A stretch of 64,000 nt of DNA from Ralstonia sp. RRA (GCF_037023145.1 NZ_CP146091.1:2356001-2420000), one strand, 5' to 3'; counted from the first letter of the stretch, positions 1 to 10,228 are shown. Numbers and translations are program-made. Notes: generated from the letters alone by a model not told the origin.

Positions 1-97
1 GCACGCCAAACAGCGCACCGATACCGCCAGACACGCCCACCATGGCGAGCGTCTCCCAGAATGCCGGCAGGAACAGATCGGTCAGGTCAGACCACAT
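1..97 (-). CDS. metI: Methionine ABC transporter permease, N-terminal fragment
   Basis: Only the first 32 codons are in the window. Reading leftward from the ATG at 97, the peptide starts [20 protein letters not shown], the usual amphipathic start and first membrane segment of MetI, the inner-membrane permease of the MetNIQ D-/L-methionine importer. Its start overlaps the end of metN by 11 bases, so the two are very probably translationally coupled. The rest of the gene lies to the left of the window. Confidence 0.85.
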   Translation of the reverse strand, partial: MWSDLTDLFLPAFWETLAMVGVSGGIGALFGV

Positions 98-1136
98 GAT
101 TGATCTCCTCGACCACCACGCCTTGCTCGCGCAGGAAATGCATCGCGTTGTTGATGTCAGTCGTGTCGCCCGTGGCGAGAATCGCCAGCGAGCCGAAGGC
201 CTGGCCCTGAATTTCGTCGATGTGGCCGTGCAGGATGTTGAAGTCGAAGCCGTAAGTGCGGACGGCTTGCGCCAGCACGGGTTGGTCCACACCCTCGCCG
301 GTAAAGGCAAGTCGGAACAGGTGGTCGCGGCCGCCGTGCTCGCGGGCAACCAGGCGGCTTTCCACACGCGCCAGCACCGAGGGCGGCAGCTCTTGCGAGA
401 TGACCTCGCCGATCAGCGCGCGCGTCACGTCGTGATGCGGCTGCAGGAACACGTCGATCACGCGGCCGAGCTCCACCACTCGCCCGGCATCGAGCACAGC
501 CACGCGGTCGCACACCTGCTTGATCACTTCCATCTGGTGCGTGATCAGCACGATGGTCAGGCCCAGCTCGCGGTTGATCTTGCGCAGCAGGTCGAGGATG
601 GAACGCGTCGTCTCCGGATCCAGCGCAGAGGTCGCCTCATCGCAGAGCAACACTTCCGGCTGGCTGGCGAGCGCGCGCGCAATGCCAACGCGCTGCTTCT
701 GCCCGCCGGAGAGCTGCGCCGGATAGCGGTCTTTGAATGCAGCCAGGCCAACGAGGTCCAGCAGCGGCAGCACGATCTCGCGGATGCGTTCGCGCGAGGT
801 GCCGGCCAGCTCCAGCGGCAGCGCCACGTTGTCATACACCGTGCGCGACGACAGCAGGTTGAAGTGCTGGAAGATCATGCCGATCTTGCGGCGCGCCTGG
901 CGCAGCCCATCGGCATTCAGTGCGGTGAGGTTCTGCCCCGCCACGGTGACGGTGCCCGAGGTCGGCCGGTTCAGCAGGTTGATGACGCGCACCAGCGTGC
1001 TCTTGCCCGCGCCGCTGCGGCCAATGATGCCGAAGATTTCGCCACGGTCGATGGTCAGGTCGACGTCGCGCAGCGCGTGGACGTCGTTGCCGCCCGCCCC
1101 CCGAAAGTGCTGCGATATCCCCTTGAGTTCAATCAT
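87..1136 (-). CDS. metN: Methionine import ATP-binding protein MetN
   Basis: Cytoplasmic ATPase of the methionine importer. Visible motifs: Walker [10 protein letters not shown], signature [15 protein letters not shown], Walker [13 protein letters not shown], the H-loop region LITHQ, and a C-terminal NIL-type regulatory region of about 90 residues that in this family binds methionine and inhibits uptake. I chose the ATG at 1136 ([11 protein letters not shown]), giving 349 residues, close to the usual 343; the frame stays open 12 codons further upstream without resembling the family. It overlaps metI downstream. No methionine riboswitch was recognised upstream. Confidence 0.95.
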   Translation of the reverse strand: MIELKGISQHFRGAGGNDVHALRDVDLTIDRGEIFGIIGRSGAGKSTLVRVINLLNRPTSGTVTVAGQNLTALNADGLRQARRKIGMIFQHFNLLSSRTVYDNVALPLELAGTSRERIREIVLPLLDLVGLAAFKDRYPAQLSGGQKQRVGIARALASQPEVLLCDEATSALDPETTRSILDLLRKINRELGLTIVLITHQMEVIKQVCDRVAVLDAGRVVELGRVIDVFLQPHHDVTRALIGEVISQELPPSVLARVESRLVAREHGGRDHLFRLAFTGEGVDQPVLAQAVRTYGFDFNILHGHIDEIQGQAFGSLAILATGDTTDINNAMHFLREQGVVVEEINHVV

Positions 1137-1313
1137 GCGTACATACAAAAACGGCAACTCGCCAAGCCTCACGGGCTCCAGCGCGGTTGCCGTCTCTTTT
1201 ATCGTTGGAATGAGGCGCTAGTGTAAGGCAGGCCTTACATGCGAGGAACGATTCTTTAACGATGTCTTTATTACTTTTTCGAATTTTGCAGGCGATTTAT
1301 CGCCATATGTCGC

Positions 1314-2237
1314 CTAAAGCTCAGCCAGCGCCTTGACGTGCGCGACCACGCTGCGGCCCAGCGCGCTGAGGTTGTAGCCACCTTCCAGGCAACTCACGAT
1401 GCGGCCCTTGGCATGTGTGCGCGCCACTTGCATGAGTTGCTGCGTAATCCAGGCGTAATCCGCCTCAACCAAGCCCATCTGGCCGAGGTCGTCTTCGCGG
1501 TGCGCGTCAAAGCCGGCGGAGATGAACAGCATCTCCGGCCGGAAGGCTTCCAGGCGCGGCGACCAGATCGTCTCCACCACCTCGCGCACGGTCAGGCCGT
1601 TGGTGTACGCCGGTAGCGGAATGTTGACCATGTTGGCCGCCACCACCTCGGTGCCCGAGTACGGGTAGAACGGGTGCTGGAAGATGCTGCACATCAGCAC
1701 GCGGGGCTCGTCGCGGAAAGCCGCCTCGGTGCCGTTGCCGTGGTGCACATCAAAGTCGACGATCGCCACGCGCTGCAGCCCGTGGTGCTCCAGCGCATGC
1801 CGCGCAGCCACCGCCACGTTGTTGAAGAAGCAGAAGCCCATCGCACGGCCGGGCTCGGCGTGATGGCCGGGCGGGCGTACGCTGCAGAAGGCATTCTCCA
1901 GCTCACCAGCGATGACCTTGTCGGTGGCATCCACCGCCGCACCCGCTGCCAGCACGGCCGCCATGTAGGTATGCGGGTTCATCGAGGTGTCGGGATCAAT
2001 CGGCGTGTAGCCGGCAATCGGCACGCTGGCGACCAGTTCGCGCAAGTATTCAGGCCGGTGCACGCGGCACAGCTGCGCTTCGGTCGCGGGCGGCGCCTCG
2101 CATGGCACGAGCAGATCTTCGATGCGGCTGGCGATCAGTTGATCTTCGATCGCGCGCAGGCGGTCCGGGCACTCGGGGTGGTGATACCCCATCTCGTGCT
2201 TGAGAAATTCGGGATGCGTGTAAAGGCCGGTCGCCAT
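1314..2237 (-). CDS. Histone-deacetylase-family amidohydrolase
   Basis: A 307-residue zinc amidohydrolase of the arginase/deacetylase fold. The family signatures are intact: RPPGHHA with the catalytic His pair, FFNNVA, the metal-binding IVDFDVHHGNGT, ISAGFDAH and the late GGYN. Bacterial members deacetylate small acylated amines such as acetylpolyamines, or act as acetoin-utilisation-type proteins; the substrate cannot be told from sequence. It is a single gene between metN and the divergent mltB, with about 140 bases on each side. Confidence 0.9.
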   Translation of the reverse strand: MATGLYTHPEFLKHEMGYHHPECPDRLRAIEDQLIASRIEDLLVPCEAPPATEAQLCRVHRPEYLRELVASVPIAGYTPIDPDTSMNPHTYMAAVLAAGAAVDATDKVIAGELENAFCSVRPPGHHAEPGRAMGFCFFNNVAVAARHALEHHGLQRVAIVDFDVHHGNGTEAAFRDEPRVLMCSIFQHPFYPYSGTEVVAANMVNIPLPAYTNGLTVREVVETIWSPRLEAFRPEMLFISAGFDAHREDDLGQMGLVEADYAWITQQLMQVARTHAKGRIVSCLEGGYNLSALGRSVVAHVKALAEL

Positions 2238-2378
2238 GTTCGTCTTGTATGCCCGTTGGGGCTTATGCGGTGCATGTGTCTCCAGCCGCTACGTTAGCAC
2301 GGCGGCGTCCAGTCGCAGGGCAAGACGATCCGGCAGATCCATCCGCTACAATGCCTCGATCCCGTTTGAAGCCTGCCC

Positions 2379-3503
2379 ATGAGCCAATCGCCTTCTTCCC
2401 GTCGTCCCGTATTGCGCGCCCTGGTAGCGGGCGCCGCGCTCTCCGCGCTGTCCTTCCCTGCTCTCTCGCTGGCTGCAAAGAAAGCCACCAAGTCGCCCAA
2501 GCGCCGCGTCGCGGTGCATGAAGAAGAGATCGACCCGGACCGCTACCGCAACAACCCCCAAACGCAAGCCTTCGTCAACGAGCTGGTCGGCCAGTACAAC
2601 TTCGACCGCGCCTCGCTTGATGCCCTGTTTGCCGGCACCGCCTATTCCGCGACGGTGGCGCGCCTGATCCTGCCGCCAGCCACGCCTGCACGCCGGAGCT
2701 GGACGGCGTACCGGGGCCGCTTCATCGAGCCCATCCGCATCAACGCCGGCGTGCAGTTCTGGCAGCAATATGGCGACACGCTGCGCCGCGCCGAAAGCGA
2801 GTTCGGCGTACCGGCCGACGTGATCGTCGGTATTCTGGGCGTGGAAACCATCTACGGCCGCGACATGGGCAACTTCCGCGTGATGGATGCGCTGTCCACG
2901 CTGGCCTTCGATTACCCCGACACGCCCAATCGCGCAGACCGCAGCACAATGTTCCGCAACCAGCTCAAGGATTACCTGATCTGGTGCCGCGACACGGGCA
3001 CGGATGCATTCTCGGTGCTGGGCTCGTACGCGGGTGCAGTGGGCATTCCACAGTTCATGCCGACGAGCATTCGCGAGTACGCCGTCGACTACGACCACGA
3101 TGGCCGCATCGACCTGCGCAACAGCGCGGTGGACGCCATCGGCAGCGTCGCGCACTTCCTGCAGATGCACGGCTGGGAGCCGAATCGCCCAGTGATGTGG
3201 AACATCGCCGGTGACACCGACAGCCAAGGCATTGCAGCGGCAGCTGCCGACGGTCAGCCGTATCCGCGCATGACGCTGTCCAAGCTCACACGCGCCGGCT
3301 TGGCACTGGCGCCCGGCGTGGATGCCGCGCGCGAACAGGAAACCGAAGTGCTGGTGGTTGATCTGCCCACGCCCGGCCAGCCGACCGAGTACCGCGTTGG
3401 CCTGCGCAACTTCTACGTGCTCACGCGCTACAACCGCAGCTTCTTCTACGCCGCAGCGGTGTATGAACTGGGGCAAGCCGTGCGGCAGGCAATGCGCGGC
3501 TGA
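2379..3503 (+). CDS. mltB: Membrane-bound lytic murein transglycosylase B
   Basis: 374-residue periplasmic lytic transglycosylase that cleaves peptidoglycan to 1,6-anhydromuropeptides. The N-terminus (SRRPVLRALVAGAALSALS) is a cleavable export signal; no lipobox Cys is evident. The SLT/MltB core has the catalytic Glu in VGILGVETIYG, then FRVMDALSTLAFDYP and GAVGIPQFMPTS. Divergent from the deacetylase gene upstream, convergent with cysM, with a shared hairpin terminator between. Confidence 0.93.
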   Translation: MSQSPSSRRPVLRALVAGAALSALSFPALSLAAKKATKSPKRRVAVHEEEIDPDRYRNNPQTQAFVNELVGQYNFDRASLDALFAGTAYSATVARLILPPATPARRSWTAYRGRFIEPIRINAGVQFWQQYGDTLRRAESEFGVPADVIVGILGVETIYGRDMGNFRVMDALSTLAFDYPDTPNRADRSTMFRNQLKDYLIWCRDTGTDAFSVLGSYAGAVGIPQFMPTSIREYAVDYDHDGRIDLRNSAVDAIGSVAHFLQMHGWEPNRPVMWNIAGDTDSQGIAAAAADGQPYPRMTLSKLTRAGLALAPGVDAAREQETEVLVVDLPTPGQPTEYRVGLRNFYVLTRYNRSFFYAAAVYELGQAVRQAMRG

Positions 3504-3530
3504 TCGCCAGCCCAGCGTTCACGCAAAGAG

Positions 3531-3557
3531 AAAGCGCAGCCGAGGCTGCGCTTTTTT
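3531..3557. terminator. Bidirectional terminator between mltB and cysM
   Basis: AAAGCGCAGCC and GGCTGCGCTTT form an 11-bp stem over a two-base gap (so effectively 10 bp with a small loop), ending in a run of six T on the plus strand and with A-rich sequence on the other side. It serves mltB and probably the convergent cysM. Confidence 0.85.
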
Positions 3558-3577
3558 CATGGCGACGCGATGTGCCG

Positions 3578-4480
3578 TCAGGCTGGAAAGACGCCGGTCG
3601 ACAGGTAGCGATCGCCCCGGTCGCACACCACGAACACGATGGTCGCGTTTTCGACTTCTTCGGCAATCCGCAGCGCCACGCACAATGCACCGGCCGCCGA
3701 GATGCCGCAGAAGATGCCCTCTTCACGCGCCATGCGACGCGCCATATGTTCGGCGTCGGACTGGCTCACGGGTTCGGTGCGGTCGATGTATTTCGGGTCG
3801 TAAATCTTCGGCATGTAGGCTTCCGGCCATTTGCGGATGCCCGGGATGCGCGAGCCTTCGGCCGGCTGCGCACCGATGATCTGGATAGCTGGGTTCTTCT
3901 CTTTCAGGAAGCGCGAAACGCCGGTGATGGTGCCCGTCGTGCCCATCGCCGAGACGAAATGGGTGATGCGGCCTTCCGTGTCACGCCACAGCTCGGGGCC
4001 AGTGGTCTCGTAGTGCGCCAGCGGGTTATCCGGGTTGGCGAACTGGTCGAGAATGACACCCTTGCCTTCCTTCTCCATCGCATCGGCCAGGTCGCGCGCG
4101 TATTCCATGCCGCCCTTGACGGGGGTGAGGATGATCTCCGCGCCGTAGGCAGCCATGCTCTGGCGGCGCTCCACCGAGAGGTCCTCCGGCATGATCAGCA
4201 CCATCTTGTAACCACGCACAGCCGCCGCCATCGCCAGCGCGATGCCGGTGTTGCCCGAAGTCGCTTCGATGAGCGTGTCGCCCGGCTTGATACGGCCGCG
4301 CGCCTCGGCGCGCTTGATCATGGACAGCGCGGGGCGATCCTTGACCGAGCCAGCCGGGTTGTTGCCTTCGAGCTTGCCGAGGATGACGTTGCCGCGTCGC
4401 GCATTGCCTTCGCCAGGAATGCGTTGGAGCTGAACCAAGGGCGTGTTGCCGATGGTGTCTTCAATGGTGAGATAAGCCAT
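3578..4480 (-). CDS. cysM: Cysteine synthase B (O-acetylserine sulfhydrylase)
   Basis: 300-residue PLP enzyme of the fold-type II cysteine synthase family, making cysteine from O-acetylserine and sulfide or thiosulfate. The PLP lysine is in NPAGSVKDRPA and the phosphate-binding loop is EATSGNTGIALA. The starting motif TIGNTPLVQLQR and the CysM-like short C-terminus (no CysK-type KYL.T extension) favour CysM over CysK. Single gene with its own terminator, downstream of comEA on the same strand. Confidence 0.93.
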   Translation of the reverse strand: MAYLTIEDTIGNTPLVQLQRIPGEGNARRGNVILGKLEGNNPAGSVKDRPALSMIKRAEARGRIKPGDTLIEATSGNTGIALAMAAAVRGYKMVLIMPEDLSVERRQSMAAYGAEIILTPVKGGMEYARDLADAMEKEGKGVILDQFANPDNPLAHYETTGPELWRDTEGRITHFVSAMGTTGTITGVSRFLKEKNPAIQIIGAQPAEGSRIPGIRKWPEAYMPKIYDPKYIDRTEPVSQSDAEHMARRMAREEGIFCGISAAGALCVALRIAEEVENATIVFVVCDRGDRYLSTGVFPA

Positions 4481-4544
4481 GATGCGTGGGGAACGGGAAT
4501 CGAATCATTGTAATGCAGACCCGCAACCCTGCACCGCATGGCAA

Positions 4545-4569
4545 AACGCCCCGCTCGGGGCGGGGCGTT
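4545..4569 (-). terminator. Terminator downstream of comEA
   Basis: AACGCCCCGC and GCGGGGCGTT make a perfect 10-bp stem with a five-base loop, followed on the minus strand by TTTTG. It lies just past the comEA stop codon and separates it from cysM. Confidence 0.8.
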
Positions 4570-4591
4570 CTCGGTAAAGCGATCCGGACGC

Positions 4592-4909
4592 TTACTTCTT
4601 CTTGGCGTCCTTGCCGTCCTTCTTGGCGGCTGCCGGTGCCGGCGCGGGCGCACCGAACGTCAGCCCTTCATTTTCCAGCTTGGCGAGCGTCTTGTCGCCG
4701 ATGCCGGATACGCGAGACCTGAAGTCGGCGGCGTCCTTGTACGGGCCGTTCTTGGTGCGCTCTTCAATAATGGCCTTGGAACGCTTCGGGCCAATGCCGG
4801 ACAGCGTTTCCAGCCCGGCATGATCCGCAGTGTTCACATCCACCGACGCCCACGCGGTCGACAGCATGGACAGCGACATCAACGCAACGGCCAACAATTT
4901 CTTCAGCAT
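4592..4909 (-). CDS. comEA: ComEA-family helix-hairpin-helix DNA-binding protein
   Basis: 105-residue exported protein. A signal peptide (MLKKLLAVALMSLSMLSTAWA) is followed by one (HhH)2 domain with VDVNTADHAGLETLSGIGP and VSGIGDKTLAKL, the fold that binds the DNA backbone. A basic, Ala/Pro/Lys-rich tail closes the protein. ComEA pulls transforming DNA into the periplasm in naturally competent species such as Ralstonia. Strong SD (AGGAGGAGCA) before the ATG at 4909. Confidence 0.9.
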   Translation of the reverse strand: MLKKLLAVALMSLSMLSTAWASVDVNTADHAGLETLSGIGPKRSKAIIEERTKNGPYKDAADFRSRVSGIGDKTLAKLENEGLTFGAPAPAPAAAKKDGKDAKKK

Positions 4910-4943
4910 GTGCTCCTCCTGATTCTTGGGTTCAGAGATGAAA

Positions 4944-4968
4944 AAACCGCCACGTCGGGTGGCGGTTT
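4944..4968 (-). terminator. Terminator downstream of hldD
   Basis: AAACCGCCAC / GTGGCGGTTT, a perfect 10-bp stem with a five-base loop, followed on the minus strand by a run of T. It closes the lapA-lapB-ugd-hldA-hldD series before comEA. Confidence 0.85.
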
Positions 4969-5044
4969 CAACGCATCTTAAGGAGCATCACCAGGACACT
5001 GCGGCACGCAAACAAAAAGTCACGCGCTGTCTGATTACTGGCGA

Positions 5045-6040
5045 TCAAGCGGGCTGCTTCAGTAGCCACTGGCAGTAGCGCTCCACGCCTTCCTGCACCG
5101 TCAGGAACGGCGCCGTGTAACCCGCTGCACGCAGGCGCGACTGATCGGCCTGCGTGAAGCACTGGTACTTGCCGCGCAGCGCATCCGGAAACTTCACGTA
5201 TTCAATCAAACCTTCCTGCGCCAGCTCCTCGGTGGAAAGCACCGGTTTGCCTTCCGCGCCGCGCAGCGTGTTCACCACCGTCGTGGCGATGTCGTTGAAG
5301 GGCTGCGCACGCCCAGTGCCCAGGTTGAAGATGCCCGACTTGTCCGGATGATCGAAGAAGAACAGGTTGACCTTCACCACGTCTTCCACCGACACGAAGT
5401 CGCGCATCTGGCCGCCCTGCGGGTAGCCGTTGTACTCGCCGAACAGCTTGACGGTGCCCTCGGCACGGAACTGGTTGAAGTTGTGGAACGCGACCGAGGC
5501 CATGCGACCCTTGTGCTGCTCGCGCGGGCCATACACGTTGAAGTAACGGAAGCCGACAATCTGCGACAGCGCCGTCGGCATGACACGGCGCACGACCTGA
5601 TCGAACAGCAGCTTGGAGTAGCCGTACACGTTGAGCGGCCGCTCGAACTCCGGTTCTTCCCGGAAGGTTTCCGACGCGCCATACGTGGCCGCCGACGAGG
5701 CATAGAGGAACTGCACGCCCTGATCCAGGCACGCACGCATCACCGCCAGTGTGTAGCGGTAGTTATTGTCCATCATGTAGCGGCCATCGGTCTCCATGGT
5801 GTCGGAGCAGGCGCCCTCGTGGAAGATCGCGCGGACCTTGCCGAAATCGCCACGCGCAAAGCGTTCAACGAACTCGGTCTTGTCGAGGTAGTCGCTGATC
5901 TGGCAGTCGACGATGTTCTTGAACTTGTCGGCGCGCGTGAGGTTGTCGACAGCGATGATGTCGGTCTCGCCGCGTGCGTTCAGGCCCTTGACGATGTTGG
6001 CGCCGATAAAGCCGGCGGCGCCGGTGACGATGATGGTCAT
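5045..6040 (-). CDS. hldD: ADP-L-glycero-D-manno-heptose 6-epimerase
   Basis: 331-residue short-chain dehydrogenase/reductase-fold epimerase converting ADP-D-glycero- to ADP-L-glycero-manno-heptose, the donor for inner-core LPS. Rossmann motif [12 protein letters not shown] at the N-terminus, the YASSAATYG strand and the catalytic pair in YGYSK are present, as is the [11 protein letters not shown] signature typical of RfaD/HldD. It starts 18 bases after the hldA stop, so the two heptose enzymes are co-transcribed. Confidence 0.96.
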   Translation of the reverse strand: MTIIVTGAAGFIGANIVKGLNARGETDIIAVDNLTRADKFKNIVDCQISDYLDKTEFVERFARGDFGKVRAIFHEGACSDTMETDGRYMMDNNYRYTLAVMRACLDQGVQFLYASSAATYGASETFREEPEFERPLNVYGYSKLLFDQVVRRVMPTALSQIVGFRYFNVYGPREQHKGRMASVAFHNFNQFRAEGTVKLFGEYNGYPQGGQMRDFVSVEDVVKVNLFFFDHPDKSGIFNLGTGRAQPFNDIATTVVNTLRGAEGKPVLSTEELAQEGLIEYVKFPDALRGKYQCFTQADQSRLRAAGYTAPFLTVQEGVERYCQWLLKQPA

Positions 6041-6058
6041 GATCGGTGGATCAGGTGA

Positions 6059-6997
6059 TCAGTTGAAGAGTTCTGCGTAAGTCACAACGGCCGTGCCCAG
6101 CTTGCCGACCACGATGCTGCCCGCACGGTTGGCGTACTGCACGGCTTCCTTGAGGCTGGCACCGGCGCCCAGCATGGTGGCCAGCGTGGCGATCACGGTG
6201 TCGCCCGCGCCCGACACGTCATACACCTCGCGCGCCTGGGCTGACACGTGCAGCACTTCGTGCTCGGTGTACAGCGTCATGCCCTCTTCCGAGCGTGTCA
6301 GCAGCAGCGCTTCGAGCTGCAGCTCGCGGCGCAGGTTCTGTGCGCGGATCGTCAAATCCTGCTCCGACTTCCACGAGCCGACCACCTGGCGCATCTCGGC
6401 GCGGTTGGGCGTGATCATGGTCGCGCCCTTGTAGCGCGAGTAGTCGTCGCCCTTCGGGTCGACCAGCACACGGCGGCCAGCCTGACGCGAAGCCTCGATC
6501 ATCTTGCCTACGTGCGTCAAACCGCCCTTGCCGTAGTCGGACAGCACCACCACATCGTGCTGCGGCACCAGCGTGCCAAAACGGTCGAGCACCGACATCA
6601 GCACTTCGTGCGTGGGCGGGTTCTCGAAATCGACGCGGATCAACTGCTGCTGGCGCGCGAGCACGCGCAGCTTGATTGTCGTGTTGACGGCCGGATCGCG
6701 ATGCAGATGCCCCGTGACTTGGCTTTCGCCGAGCAGCGTTTCGATGCTGCGACCAGGCTCGTCGTCACCGATCACACCCAGCATGCCCACCTGCGCACCA
6801 AGCGCGGCGGCGTTGCGCGCCACGTTGGCGGCACCGCCCAGGCGCTCGTCCGAGCGTTTGATCTGCACGACGGGCACCGGCGCTTCGGGCGAAATCCGTT
6901 CAACGTCGCCAAACCAGTAGCGGTCGAGCATCATGTCGCCCACCACGAGGATGCGGGCGGCCTGGATCTGTTCGGAAGCGAGTGCAGTCTTGGTCAT
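6059..6997 (-). CDS. hldA: D-glycero-beta-D-manno-heptose-7-phosphate kinase
   Basis: 312-residue PfkB-family sugar kinase (RfaE domain I). Motifs: VVGDMMLDRYWFG at the start, GGAANVARN sugar-binding loop and the C-terminal DVSGAGDTVIA anion-hole/catalytic Asp signature. The nucleotidyltransferase domain found in E. coli HldE is absent, so this is the monofunctional HldA form and the partner HldC must be encoded elsewhere. Lies between ugd and hldD on the same strand. Confidence 0.94.
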   Translation of the reverse strand: MTKTALASEQIQAARILVVGDMMLDRYWFGDVERISPEAPVPVVQIKRSDERLGGAANVARNAAALGAQVGMLGVIGDDEPGRSIETLLGESQVTGHLHRDPAVNTTIKLRVLARQQQLIRVDFENPPTHEVLMSVLDRFGTLVPQHDVVVLSDYGKGGLTHVGKMIEASRQAGRRVLVDPKGDDYSRYKGATMITPNRAEMRQVVGSWKSEQDLTIRAQNLRRELQLEALLLTRSEEGMTLYTEHEVLHVSAQAREVYDVSGAGDTVIATLATMLGAGASLKEAVQYANRAGSIVVGKLGTAVVTYAELFN

Positions 6998-7033
6998 GGG
7001 TGTCGGCAGCGGCCGAGGGTCACAGCGCAGTGA

Positions 7034-8398
7034 TTACGATTGGGTGGAGCGCCCGATGGCCTGATATTCAAAGCCCGCATCGCGCATGGCTTGCGGCTCG
7101 AACAGGTTGCGGCCGTCGAACACCATCGGCGTCTTTAACAGCGCCTTCACAGCGTTGAAGTCCGGGCTGCGGAACGCCTTCCACTCGGTCACGATAACCA
7201 GCGCGTCGGCGTTCTTGAGCGCGTCCATCTGACCGGCGCAGAACGTCACACGTTCCAGCTGCTCAGCAGAAAGATCGAGCGCCAGTGCATGACGGGCCTC
7301 TTCCATGGCGACCGGGTCATACACCTGCACACGTGCGCCGCGCGAGAGCAGCGAAGCGATCAGGATACGGCTCGGCGCTTCGCGCATGTCATCGGTATTC
7401 GGCTTGAAGGCCAGACCCCAGATGGCGAACGTGCGACCGGTCAGGTCTGCACCCATGCGGTCTTCGATCTTGCCGACCAGCACTTCCTTCTGCTTGTCGT
7501 TGACGGCCTCGACGGCCTCCAGCACGTGCAGCGTCTGACCGTACTCCTGCGCAGTGCGCACCAGCGCCTGCACATCCTTCGGGAAGCACGAGCCGCCGTA
7601 GCCCGTGCCGGCATACAGGAAGCTGTAACCGATGCGCGGGTCGGAGCCGATGCCCAGGCGCACGAGTTCGATGTCAGCGCCCACCTTGTCGGCCAAGTTG
7701 GCCATCTCGTTCATGAACGAGATACGCGTGGCCAGCATGGAGTTGGCAGCGTACTTGGTGAATTCGGCCGAGCGCACATCCATATAGAAGGTGCGCTCGT
7801 GGTTGCGGTTGAACGGCGCGTAGAGCGTGCGCATGATGGCCTTGGCGCGCTGGCCGTCGTTGTCGGCATAGGTACCGAGCACGATGCGGTCCGGGCGCAT
7901 GAAGTCGTCCACCGCGGCACCTTCCTTCAGGAACTCGGGGTTCGACACCACCGAGAAGCCGACATCGGACTTGCCGCGCGTGGACAGCACTTCGGCCACG
8001 GCAGCACGCACCTTGTCTCCGGTGCCAACGGGCACGGTCGACTTGTCGACGATCACCTTGAAGCCATTCATGTGCTGCGCGATGTTGCGCGCAGCCGCCA
8101 GCACGTACTTCAGGTCGGCCGAGCCATCTTCATCGGGCGGCGTGCCGACGGCGATGAACTGCACATCACCGTGCGCGACGCTGGCCGCCACATCGGTCGA
8201 AAACTGGATGCGGCCGGCCGCACGGTTGCGCTCGATCAGCTCCTTCAGGCCCGGTTCGTAGATGGGCACGCCGCCGGCGTTGAGCAGGTCGATCTTCTTC
8301 TGATCGACGTCGAGGCAGAACACATCGTTGCCCAGCTCCGCCAGACACGCGCCGGTGACCAGACCGACATAACCGCTACCGATGATGGTGATTTTCAT
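7034..8398 (-). CDS. ugd: UDP-glucose 6-dehydrogenase
   Basis: 454-residue NAD-dependent four-electron dehydrogenase making UDP-glucuronate for surface polysaccharide or LPS modification. N-terminal [17 protein letters not shown] dinucleotide motif, the [12 protein letters not shown] region and the catalytic Cys in [11 protein letters not shown] are visible, followed by the UDP-binding C-terminal domain ([20 protein letters not shown]). Second of the sugar genes downstream of lapB. Confidence 0.96.
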   Translation of the reverse strand: MKITIIGSGYVGLVTGACLAELGNDVFCLDVDQKKIDLLNAGGVPIYEPGLKELIERNRAAGRIQFSTDVAASVAHGDVQFIAVGTPPDEDGSADLKYVLAAARNIAQHMNGFKVIVDKSTVPVGTGDKVRAAVAEVLSTRGKSDVGFSVVSNPEFLKEGAAVDDFMRPDRIVLGTYADNDGQRAKAIMRTLYAPFNRNHERTFYMDVRSAEFTKYAANSMLATRISFMNEMANLADKVGADIELVRLGIGSDPRIGYSFLYAGTGYGGSCFPKDVQALVRTAQEYGQTLHVLEAVEAVNDKQKEVLVGKIEDRMGADLTGRTFAIWGLAFKPNTDDMREAPSRILIASLLSRGARVQVYDPVAMEEARHALALDLSAEQLERVTFCAGQMDALKNADALVIVTEWKAFRSPDFNAVKALLKTPMVFDGRNLFEPQAMRDAGFEYQAIGRSTQS

Positions 8399-8460
8399 AC
8401 GAACACTTCAAAGATTAGAAAAGCGCCAGCGCGATGAAAGATCAACCGCGCCGGACTGAA

Positions 8461-9735
8461 TTACATGCTAGCCCCGCCGCTGCCGCCCAGCGTTTCGGTA
8501 CGGCGCGGTGAGTAGGTTTCCCAACGGTTGCAGCCAGGGCATTGCCAATAGAACAGACGTGCGCGGAAACCGCACTCCTGGCACGTATAGCGCGCCAGGT
8601 TGCGTGTGCGGCTTTGCAGAAGATCACGGATGGCACCGAGATCCTGCGCGCGCTGGATGTCGGCATTGCTGCCAGCCTCAATGGGATCCGCCAACGCGCT
8701 CTCGGCCACATCGGCTGTAGCGGCGGCTTCATGGCCGACAGCCTCGGAAGCACGCGTCGCCTCGGCCTCTACCAGGCGCGTCAACGCCATCAACGACGGC
8801 TGACGGCGAATCTGCTCGCGCATCAGTGCCACGGCGTCGTCGATACCGTGCACGTCCAATTCATACTTGTAGACCGTATCGAGCAGCTCCGGCCCCAGGC
8901 GCGCATCCATCTTGGAACGCAGCCACGCCAGCCCTTCTGCCGCTCGGCCGAGCTGGGTGTATGCCTTCATCAGCCGTTCAGCCACCAGCGGCAAGAACGC
9001 CGGATTCTGCTGCTCTATGCTGCGCCAACGCTTGATCGCGCCTTCGGTATCGCCCTGCCCTTGCGCCACGTCGCCGAGCTGAATGGTGGCGCGCACGTTC
9101 TTCGGGTTCTCCTGCAGCGCGCGCTCGAGCCACTCAATGGCGGTCGGCACGTCCTTGCGTTGCAACGCTTCCTGCGCCAGCTCGCAGCAGAACTGCGCGA
9201 TCTGGGCAGCGTAGTCCTTACCCTGCAGGGTCTGTAGCTCGCGCGCAGCATCGATGGCCTTGCGCCATTCCTTTTCGACTTCGTAAAGCTCCAGCAGTAC
9301 GCGCTTGGCGGGCTCGGCAAACGTGCCTTCCATCAGCATGCGCAGGGACTCTTCTGCACGGTCCAGCAAGCCGGCGCGCAAGAAATCCTGGCCAAGTTCA
9401 TACATCGCGTGATCGCGCTCGTTGGCCGGCAGATCGGGCCGATTGACGAGATTCTGGTGCACGCGGATGGCGCGCTCGGTCTCGCCGCGGCGGCGGAACA
9501 GGCTGCCGAGCGCAAAGTGCAGTTCGGTGGTTTCCGGGTCGAGGCGTGCCACCTCGATGAAGGCGTCGATGGCCTTGTCCGGCTGCTCATTGAGCAGGAA
9601 ATTCAGTCCCTTGAAATAGGAGCGCGGCAGCGACGATTGTTCGGTGCGCAACTGGCGGGCGTCGAGTCGCGCAGCAACCCAGCCCAAGCCAAACACCAAC
9701 GGGATGGCCAACAGCCACCAGAGATCGAAGTCCAT
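8461..9735 (-). CDS. lapB: LPS assembly regulator LapB (YciM)
   Basis: 424-residue inner-membrane TPR protein. One N-terminal membrane helix (LWWLLAIPLVFGLGWVAARL), a long run of TPR motifs, and a C-terminal rubredoxin-like zinc site with two CxxC pairs (YTCQECGFRA and WQCPGCNRW). In Enterobacteria LapB with FtsH controls LpxC turnover and so LPS amount. It follows lapA by three bases and is a classic lapA-lapB operon pair. Confidence 0.95.
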   Translation of the reverse strand: MDFDLWWLLAIPLVFGLGWVAARLDARQLRTEQSSLPRSYFKGLNFLLNEQPDKAIDAFIEVARLDPETTELHFALGSLFRRRGETERAIRVHQNLVNRPDLPANERDHAMYELGQDFLRAGLLDRAEESLRMLMEGTFAEPAKRVLLELYEVEKEWRKAIDAARELQTLQGKDYAAQIAQFCCELAQEALQRKDVPTAIEWLERALQENPKNVRATIQLGDVAQGQGDTEGAIKRWRSIEQQNPAFLPLVAERLMKAYTQLGRAAEGLAWLRSKMDARLGPELLDTVYKYELDVHGIDDAVALMREQIRRQPSLMALTRLVEAEATRASEAVGHEAAATADVAESALADPIEAGSNADIQRAQDLGAIRDLLQSRTRNLARYTCQECGFRARLFYWQCPGCNRWETYSPRRTETLGGSGGASM

Positions 9736-9738
9736 GCG

Positions 9739-10062
9739 TCAGACCTTGGGGCCGGGAACGTGATAAGGGGAATCAGAAACGACGGGCACAGTGGGCTCGA
9801 CCACCTCTTCCGCCTTCTTCATGCGGCCAATCTGACGACGCAAGCGGCTGGCGGTAAAGCGGTGGCGCACGACACGCGGCGTCATCGCCAGCATGGCGAG
9901 CAAAATCCCGGCCACGAAGAATGCCAGTGCGATCAGGATCAGCGGCGCATGCCAGGCCACGCCAAACGGCAACACCAGCGAGACTTCCGCCGTGTTGTGC
10001 AATGCCAGCGCAAAGAGCAGCACGAACAACAGGATGCGGATGACCCAGACGAGAAATTTCAT
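9739..10062 (-). CDS. lapA: LapA-domain (DUF1049) membrane protein
   Basis: 107 residues from the ATG at 10062 (MKFLVWVIRILLFVLLFALAL). Two membrane helices separated by the short NTAEVSLVLPFG loop, then a basic cytoplasmic tail with a coiled-coil-like stretch. This is the LapA layout; LapA works with LapB in LPS assembly. The frame is open 18 codons upstream but that part is unlike the family. Confidence 0.88.
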   Translation of the reverse strand: MKFLVWVIRILLFVLLFALALHNTAEVSLVLPFGVAWHAPLILIALAFFVAGILLAMLAMTPRVVRHRFTASRLRRQIGRMKKAEEVVEPTVPVVSDSPYHVPGPKV

Positions 10063-10205
10063 GCAGACTCGGTAACAAACGGCGCGAAAACAAACGGCAG
10101 TGCGGCAATGCGGCACACGACTGCCGGGTTGTGCCGCATTGTAGCGGATTCACATGATGGCCAGCCACGCCAAGGGCGGCGCGAAAAGCCATCTCCACAA
10201 TAGAA

Positions 10206-10228
10206 AACGCCCCGGTAAAACCGGGGCG
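10206..10228 (-). terminator. Terminator downstream of ihfB
   Basis: CGCCCCGG and CCGGGGCG form an 8-bp GC stem around the loop TAAAA, followed on the minus strand by TTTTCT. It lies 30 bases past the ihfB stop. Confidence 0.75.

Noticed and set aside
42..1226. 394-codon plus-strand frame opposite metN
   Set aside because: Antisense to an intact ABC ATPase with all motifs; composition is typical of GC-driven shadow frames.
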